In this document: positions 30,936 to 35,558 of the stretch, piece after piece
Layout of the letters: every line of letters starts with the position of its first letter
Numbering within the stretch: the first letter of the stretch is position 1
NCBI GenBank assembly: GCA_964461005.1
Contig: CAYWQQ010000003.1
Coordinates: 1 to 35,558 of the forward strand
Direction: 5' to 3'
From: JAAZBI01 sp964461005
GTDB taxonomy: Bacteria; Bacillota_I; Bacilli_A; RF39; UBA660
DNA length: 35,558 nucleotides
Notes under the pieces: model-generated
The model's database searches: none
The model's input: only the letters and a program-made list of their open reading frames with translations
Told to the model about the DNA's origin: nothing
Program-made: the position numbers and the translations under genes

Positions 30936-31811
30936 ATGAAAGAAGAAGTAATTAGAATTGAAAATCTATCAAAATATTATGGAAATATTATTGGTGTTAA
31001 AAATATAAATTTAACAGTAAATAAAGGAGAAATATTTGGTTTTATCGGTCCAAATGGTGCTGGTAAATCAACTACTATTAGGACTATATTAAATTTTCTT
31101 TTTCCCACTTCTGGAAAAGTTGAAGTTTTTGGATTAGATTCAGTAAAAGATAGCCATATTATCAAAAAAAATATTGGTTATGTTCCATCAGAAGTAAGTT
31201 ATTATGATTATATGAAAGTAAGTGATTTATTTAATTTTAATAAATCACTTTATGCAAAAGTTACACAAGTAGAAATCGATCGTTTATGTAAATTGTTTGA
31301 TTTAAATCAAAATCGTAAAATTAATAAATTATCATATGGTAATAAAAAGAAAGTAGCTATTATTCAAGCGCTAATGTTCAACCCACAATTGATAATCTTT
31401 GATGAACCTACTAATGGTTTAGATCCATTAATTCAAAATAAACTATTTGCTGAGCTATTAAGTAGACAAAAACAAGGTGTAACTATATTTTTATCAAGTC
31501 ATAATTTAAGAGAAGTAGAAAAATATTGTGATCGCGTTGGAATAGTTAGAAATGGTAAAATAATTGATATCAAAAAAATCGATCAAATTAATCATCAAAA
31601 TATCAAAAAAGTCATTTTAAAATTGTCAAAAAAAATAACGTTATCTTTAGAAGGTATTTCTAATCAAACATATTTAAATAAAAAATTATCTTTCAAATAT
31701 ACGGGAGAAATAGCAAAATTATTAACCGCTTTATCTGCTGTTAAAATATTAGATATAAGTATTGTTCCTTTATCTTTAGAAGACAACTTTTTAGAATATT
31801 ATGGAGAGTAG
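30936..31811 (+). CDS. ABC-2 type transporter ATP-binding protein
   Basis: A 291-residue ATPase with Walker A GPNGAGKST (38-46), a divergent signature LSYGNKKK (132-136) in place of LSGGQ, Walker B LIIFDEPTNGLDP (about 152-163) and the SSHNLREVE H-loop. LSYGNKKK is typical of exporter ATPases that work with ABC-2 permeases, in the BcrA/YhaQ-like group often linked to lantibiotic or bacitracin resistance or polymer export. It is 10 nt after the RluA gene behind AAGGAG, and the permease follows after 8 nt. Confidence 0.9.
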   Translation: MKEEVIRIENLSKYYGNIIGVKNINLTVNKGEIFGFIGPNGAGKSTTIRTILNFLFPTSGKVEVFGLDSVKDSHIIKKNIGYVPSEVSYYDYMKVSDLFNFNKSLYAKVTQVEIDRLCKLFDLNQNRKINKLSYGNKKKVAIIQALMFNPQLIIFDEPTNGLDPLIQNKLFAELLSRQKQGVTIFLSSHNLREVEKYCDRVGIVRNGKIIDIKKIDQINHQNIKKVILKLSKKITLSLEGISNQTYLNKKLSFKYTGEIAKLLTALSAVKILDISIVPLSLEDNFLEYYGE

Positions 31812-31819
31812 GTGGAGTT

Positions 31820-32614
31820 ATGTTAATTAAATTAGAAAACAGAAAAAATTTAAAAGGGGCTTTAATTTGGGGTGGTATATTATCAATTATATTAATTATA
31901 TATTTAGCCTTTTTTCCTTCTATGGTTTCATCTAGTTTTTCTGAATTAATAAATTCTAAACTTGGTTTTATGCCAGAAGGATTATTAGAATCATTTGGTT
32001 TAAATGAAATGCCAGATTTTAGTGTCTTTTTAGAATATTTTTGTTATGTATTTCAATTTGTTATTATAGGATTAGCAATATATGCAATGATTTTGGGAAC
32101 AAAATCAATTTCAAAAGAAGAAGGGGATAAATCAATTGAATATTTATATTCTAAACCAGTTAAAAGATCTCAAATTGTTACAGCAAAAATAGTGTCTTCA
32201 TTAATGATGATATTATTAGTCATAACAATGGTATTAATCTCTTCAATTATTTGTGCATTATTTTTAAATGAAGTGAAAAGTATTAAAACAATACTAATTG
32301 TTAACATATTTAATTTAATTCTAATTTTAGCATATTGGATGATTGGTTTCGTTTTTTCAGTAATATTAAGAGACGATAGTAAATCAATTGTCTTAGCACT
32401 TTCTTTCTTTTTTGGAACATATTTAGTAGGTGTTATATCTAATACGGTAGATAAATTAGATTTTTTAAAATATTTTTCACCAATTAATAGCTTCTTTGAA
32501 AATATTAGTAATCATTCATTAAATATACTCGGAATTATAATTTGTGCTATAATTATCATAGGTGGAACTATATATACATATTTATACTATAATAAGAAAG
32601 ACTTATATTGTTAA
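31820..32614 (+). CDS. ABC-2 type transporter permease
   Basis: A 264-residue protein with about six hydrophobic helices (first near 14-33, then about 74-95, 122-152, 155-182, 189-206 and 238-258) and the conserved ABC-2 segment EEGDKSIEYLYSKPVKRSQIVTAKI, in which the amphipathic coupling helix precedes a membrane helix. It is the partner of the preceding ATPase. The substrate is unknown. Confidence 0.85.
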   Translation: MLIKLENRKNLKGALIWGGILSIILIIYLAFFPSMVSSSFSELINSKLGFMPEGLLESFGLNEMPDFSVFLEYFCYVFQFVIIGLAIYAMILGTKSISKEEGDKSIEYLYSKPVKRSQIVTAKIVSSLMMILLVITMVLISSIICALFLNEVKSIKTILIVNIFNLILILAYWMIGFVFSVILRDDSKSIVLALSFFFGTYLVGVISNTVDKLDFLKYFSPINSFFENISNHSLNILGIIICAIIIIGGTIYTYLYYNKKDLYC

Positions 32615-32663
32615 AATATATATAATAAACATTATTATTAAGAATAAAAGGGTTGGTGAACAA

Positions 32664-33560
32664 ATGAAGATTTTATGTATTGGTCACGCTTCATATGATA
32701 TTACAATTCCATATGATGGTTTTCCTATTGAAAATACTAAAAATCGTGTCAGTGAAAAAGTTGAATGTGGTGGAGGACCTGCCGCTAATGCCGCATATTT
32801 ACTAGGTAAATGGGGATTAGATACAACTTTTGTGGGTTGTTTAGGTAAAGATGTGTATGCTGAAAGAATAATTAAAGAATTTAAAGATGTCGCAGTTAAT
32901 ACTGATTATATTGAATTAGATGAAGGTGATGAAACAACTTTATCGTTTATTATTGTAAATAAGCAAAATGGTAGTCGTACTGTTATAGCTCATCGTGAAA
33001 AAGATATGAAATTAAAAAAGAAATGTAATATTTCAGCAGACATCATTTTAGCTGATGGACAAGAATTAGAAGCTACAATTGAAGCTTTAGAAGCTAATCC
33101 AAAGGCAATATCAATTCTTGATGCTGGCAGTTTGAAAGAAGCAAATATAATTTTAGGAAAAAAAGTTAATTATTTAGTATGTTCTAAAGTTTTTGCAGAA
33201 GATTATACTAAAATAAAAATAGATTTTAATCATCCTGAATCAATAACAAAAATTTATGAAATAATGAGTAATGATTTTAAAAACAACATTATAATAACAC
33301 TAGAATCAAAAGGTTGTTTATATGTCAAAGAAAATGCTATTAAATTAATGCCTAGTATTACAGTAACACCAGTAGATACAACAGGTGCTGGTGATATATT
33401 TCATGGTGCATTTACTTATTGTTTAGCAGCAAATTATGACTTAGAAAAAGCATTACGAATTTCCAACATTACAGGAGCTTTATCAGTAACAAGAATGGGA
33501 GGAAGAAATTCTGTTTTTCCTCTTGATGAAGTCTTAAAAGTTTATGAAAAAACATTATGA
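32664..33560 (+). CDS. PfkB/ribokinase family sugar kinase
   Basis: A 298-residue carbohydrate or nucleoside kinase. Signature 1 is visible as GGGPAANAAYLLGKWG with FVGCLGKD, and signature 2 as DTTGAGDIFHGAF, which carries the catalytic aspartate. ATG 32664 is used, preceded by GGTTGGTGAAC; the in-frame extension to 32562 overlaps the permease and is not protein-like. The substrate (fructose, ribose, adenosine or other) cannot be told. Its stop overlaps the Smr gene by 17 bp. Confidence 0.85.
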   Translation: MKILCIGHASYDITIPYDGFPIENTKNRVSEKVECGGGPAANAAYLLGKWGLDTTFVGCLGKDVYAERIIKEFKDVAVNTDYIELDEGDETTLSFIIVNKQNGSRTVIAHREKDMKLKKKCNISADIILADGQELEATIEALEANPKAISILDAGSLKEANIILGKKVNYLVCSKVFAEDYTKIKIDFNHPESITKIYEIMSNDFKNNIIITLESKGCLYVKENAIKLMPSITVTPVDTTGAGDIFHGAFTYCLAANYDLEKALRISNITGALSVTRMGGRNSVFPLDEVLKVYEKTL

Positions 33561-33810
33561 TGATATATTTTTAAAACATTGTCCAACTTTAGACTTACAT
33601 GGTGTCGATCGAGATTATGCTGTAATATTAATAAATGATTTTATTAAAGACAATATTTTATTGAAAAATAATAAAATAGTTATTATTACTGGTAGAGGTG
33701 CTGGTATTATAAAAGATACAGCATTAGTCTGTTTAAAAAATAATGGGAGTGTCGTTAATTATCAAGTCAATCCCTATAATTTGGGAATGATTATTGTAAA
33801 TTTAGAATAA
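33544..33810 (+). CDS. Stand-alone Smr domain protein (88 aa)
   Basis: The Smr domain is the nuclease module at the C terminus of MutS2. The LDLHG motif (residues 17-21) and the ITGRGAG motif (about 48-54) are both present and the protein is nothing but this domain. Free Smr proteins can nick branched DNA or cleave RNA at stalled ribosomes. It overlaps the PfkB gene by 17 bp and ends the long operon. Confidence 0.82.
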   Translation: MKKHYDDIFLKHCPTLDLHGVDRDYAVILINDFIKDNILLKNNKIVIITGRGAGIIKDTALVCLKNNGSVVNYQVNPYNLGMIIVNLE

Positions 33811-33836
33811 AAAACAAAAAGTTTTTTATTCTTTTT
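33805..33836 (+). terminator. Terminator of the queH-to-smr operon
   Basis: GAATAAAAAAC pairs perfectly with GTTTTTTATTC over an AAAAA loop, followed by five Ts; the stop codon is in the left arm. Confidence 0.85.
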
Positions 33837-33849
33837 ATATATTTAAACA

Positions 33850-33858
33850 TGATATAAT
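33850..33858 (+). promoter_or_regulatory. Extended -10 promoter of the YgjP-like gene
   Basis: TGATATAAT, only 15 nt before ATG 33874; the -35 position is weak. Confidence 0.6.
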
Positions 33859-33873
33859 AGTTATGGTGAAATT

Positions 33874-34482
33874 ATGAATTATATATTAAATAATACTTCT
33901 TATGAAGTGATTATAATAAGAAAAAAAATTAAAAACATGTATTTAAAAGTAAGAAATGAACAGATAATTATTACTTGCTCTAGATTTGTTTCGGAAAAAA
34001 GCATCTATGATTTTATTGAAAAAAATAATAAATTCTTACTAAGAAATTTAAATAGTAAAGAAAATTATTTTTTAGGTAAAGAAATAGATGTCATAGCAAT
34101 TTCTAATTTAAAAAAAGCAGAAGTGAGTAACAATAAACTGTATATAAATAGTCATAATAATTATGAAAAAGAATTAAAAAAAATAGCTCAAAACATTTTT
34201 CAAAAGAGATTAGAAGAAGTATATAATAGTATTAATGAAAATATTCCTTTTCCTAATTTAAAAATAAGAAAAATGGTAACACGTTGGGGAGTTTGTAATC
34301 GAAAAAACAATAATATAACTTTAAATTTAAATCTAATAAAATATGAAAAAAAATATATTGATTATGTTATTATTCATGAACTAATGCATTTTTTACAACC
34401 GAATCATTCATCTGATTTTTGGGATAAAGTTGAAGAATATTGTCCTAATTATAAAATGTTAAGAAAAAAATTAAGAGAGTAG
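33874..34482 (+). CDS. YgjP-like zinc metallopeptidase domain protein
   Basis: A 202-residue protein of the DUF45/YgjP family. The C-terminal half has RWGVCNRKNNNITLNLNLI followed by IDYVIIHELMHFLQPNHSSDFWDKVEEY, with the zinc-binding HExxH variant HELMH and a downstream histidine (NHS). The usual motif is WGSC; here WGVC. The function is unknown, probably peptidase-like and cytoplasmic. ATG 33874 follows TGGTGA. The next gene begins 9 nt after its stop. Confidence 0.8.
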   Translation: MNYILNNTSYEVIIIRKKIKNMYLKVRNEQIIITCSRFVSEKSIYDFIEKNNKFLLRNLNSKENYFLGKEIDVIAISNLKKAEVSNNKLYINSHNNYEKELKKIAQNIFQKRLEEVYNSINENIPFPNLKIRKMVTRWGVCNRKNNNITLNLNLIKYEKKYIDYVIIHELMHFLQPNHSSDFWDKVEEYCPNYKMLRKKLRE

Positions 34483-34491
34483 GTATAGAAT

Positions 34492-35217
34492 ATGGAAATT
34501 ATTTCAATCACTAATGAAAAAATAAAAAATCTAAAGAAATTACAATCAAAAAAATTTCGTGATGAAACTAATAATTTTATAGTAGAGGGTTTTCATTTAG
34601 TAGAAGAAGCTCTAAAGGTTGGCATATTAAAAGAAGTATATTTATTATCAAACACTGATTTTAATCAAGAAGTTCCTAAGACAATAGTTTCGGAAAAAGT
34701 AATGGAACACATTACAGAATTATCATCAATTCCAACAATTATTGGTTTGTGTGAAAAAAGTAAATTAAATAATATAGGTAATAAAGTATTAATTCTTGAT
34801 AGAATACAAGATCCAGGTAATTTAGGTACAATTTTGAGAAGTGCTTCAGCATTTAATATTGATACAATAATAATAAGTGATGATTCAGTTGATTTATATC
34901 ATCCTAAAGTAATTAGATCAACCCAAGGAATATTCTTTAATTTGAATATAATTACTGATAATCTTTATAATATATTACCAGTTTTAAAAGAAACTCATTA
35001 TTTAATTGGTACTAATCTAAATAATGGAACGGATATTTCTAAATATCAATTCCCAGATAAATTTGCACTTATTATGGGAAATGAAGGTTCAGGAATAAAT
35101 ATTGATTTTCAAGAATCATGTAATGACTTTATTTATATCAAAATGAATAAAGGTTGTGAATCTTTGAATGTAGCAATTGCTACTAGTATTATTCTCTATG
35201 AAATTAATAAGAGGTGA
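34492..35217 (+). CDS. TrmH/SpoU-family RNA 2'-O-methyltransferase
   Basis: SpoU-fold enzymes methylate ribose 2'-OH in rRNA or tRNA through a knotted SAM-binding fold. The 241-residue protein has an N-terminal substrate-binding part (KKFRDETNNFIVEGFHLVEEAL) and knot motifs ILDRIQDPGNLGTILRSA, IMGNEGSGI and ESLNVAIATSIILYE. It resembles YsgA/RlmB-like proteins. TGA stop; rimM begins 4 nt later. Confidence 0.88.
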   Translation: MEIISITNEKIKNLKKLQSKKFRDETNNFIVEGFHLVEEALKVGILKEVYLLSNTDFNQEVPKTIVSEKVMEHITELSSIPTIIGLCEKSKLNNIGNKVLILDRIQDPGNLGTILRSASAFNIDTIIISDDSVDLYHPKVIRSTQGIFFNLNIITDNLYNILPVLKETHYLIGTNLNNGTDISKYQFPDKFALIMGNEGSGINIDFQESCNDFIYIKMNKGCESLNVAIATSIILYEINKR

Positions 35218-35221
35218 AATA

Positions 35222-35558
35222 ATGGAATTAATTAAATTAGGTAAATATACTTCAACTCATGGTATAAAAGGTGAAATGAAGATATTAACTGATTATCAAA
35301 TAGAAAACTTTAAAATTGGAACAATGATAACAATTAATGATAAATCTTATCAAATTCTATCAGCTAGGCCTCATAAAAAACACATTATGATCAAGTTAGA
35401 AGGCCTAGATTCTATCGATCAAATTATTTCCTTAAAAGGATTAGATATTTATATAGACAAAGAAAACCTAGTAAAAGAAAAGATTAATGTTGATTTATTG
35501 GGGTTCTCTGTTTATAATAAGAAATTGTATTTAGGGAATATTATCGAAATAAGAAAAG
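35222..35558 (+). CDS. rimM: Ribosome maturation factor RimM (partial, cut by window edge)
   Basis: RimM binds S19 and assists maturation of the 30S head. The 112 residues seen start MELIKLGKYTSTHGIKGEMKI, the typical RimM opening, and continue through the N-terminal domain into the second domain. The gene runs off the window. AGAGGTGA precedes the ATG. rimM usually sits with trmD and rpsP/rplS, so these may follow. Confidence 0.85.
   Translation, partial: MELIKLGKYTSTHGIKGEMKILTDYQIENFKIGTMITINDKSYQILSARPHKKHIMIKLEGLDSIDQIISLKGLDIYIDKENLVKEKINVDLLGFSVYNKKLYLGNIIEIRK

Noticed and set aside
32562..32663. N-terminal extension of the PfkB kinase
   Set aside because: It overlaps the permease gene, is Ile/Tyr/Lys-rich and unlike the family; ATG 32664 has a ribosome site.
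1..35558. CRISPR arrays, tRNA or rRNA genes and integrase-type attachment sites
   Set aside because: No spaced direct repeats, GC-rich cloverleaf or rRNA-like segments were seen on either strand.
1..35558. Mycoplasma-type code with TGA as tryptophan
   Set aside because: TGA ends queH, tyrS, the RNA methyltransferase and the TrmH-family gene at family-expected lengths, and the tryptophans I checked use TGG.

Overview
The window is very AT-rich chromosomal DNA (by eye about a quarter G+C) from a low-GC Firmicutes/Bacilli-type bacterium. The closest fit is probably a small-genome gut lineage of the RF39/Mollicutes-like kind. The gene content is Bacilli-like: EzrA, TmcAL (YlbM), RNase J, zinc-type L32, zinc-free S4, MiaA next to MutL, rpsT next to lepA, and tyrS next to rpsD and ezrA. 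TGA acts as a stop (queH, fhs-operon methyltransferase, tyrS, the TrmH-family gene), so the code is the standard bacterial one and not the Mycoplasma code. No tRNA, rRNA or CRISPR array was seen.

Layout. 1-5792 is an accessory island. It opens with the right end of an IS30-like element (1-55), followed by a terminator and a three-gene ABC export operon in which two LolD/MacB-type ATPases flank one large FtsX-type permease. A noncoding stretch with IS-end-like fragments and a candidate small RNA comes next (4172-4494), then an IS30-family element with a frame-split transposase (4493-5688, right end at 5792). From 5793 onward the DNA is housekeeping: a 39-aa membrane microprotein, mutL and miaA; convergent transglutaminase-like protein and rpsT; lepA; a pilin-like protein with serS and a coiled-coil protein; a lipoprotein; a hypothetical; tmcAL divergent from rpmF and trmB; a cell-envelope operon (lipoprotein, acidic protein, YtxG-like, YtxH-like); tyrS; a 67-aa protein and rpsD on the minus strand; ezrA; an RNase J2-like protein; two small unknowns; and a long operon queH-fhs-membrane protein-methyltransferase-RluA-ABC ATPase/permease-PfkB-Smr. 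The window ends in a YgjP-like protease, a TrmH-family methyltransferase and a rimM cut by the edge.

How it works together. Most of the core genes serve translation and RNA: ribosomal proteins, aminoacyl-tRNA synthetases, tRNA modification (MiaA, TrmB, TmcAL, QueH), rRNA modification and maturation (RluA, TrmH, RimM), EF4 and RNase J. Transcription units are compact. Many genes use a TGNTATAAT extended -10 lying only about 15-45 nt before the start codon, and many units end in an intrinsic terminator that overlaps the last codons.

Most worth following up are the candidate structured RNA of about 145 nt inside the IS-flanked region, the twin-ATPase exporter with signs of recent gene conversion, the structured rpsD leader, a 67-aa gene whose transcript starts in a hairpin touching its Shine-Dalgarno, and an RNase J with substituted metal ligands.
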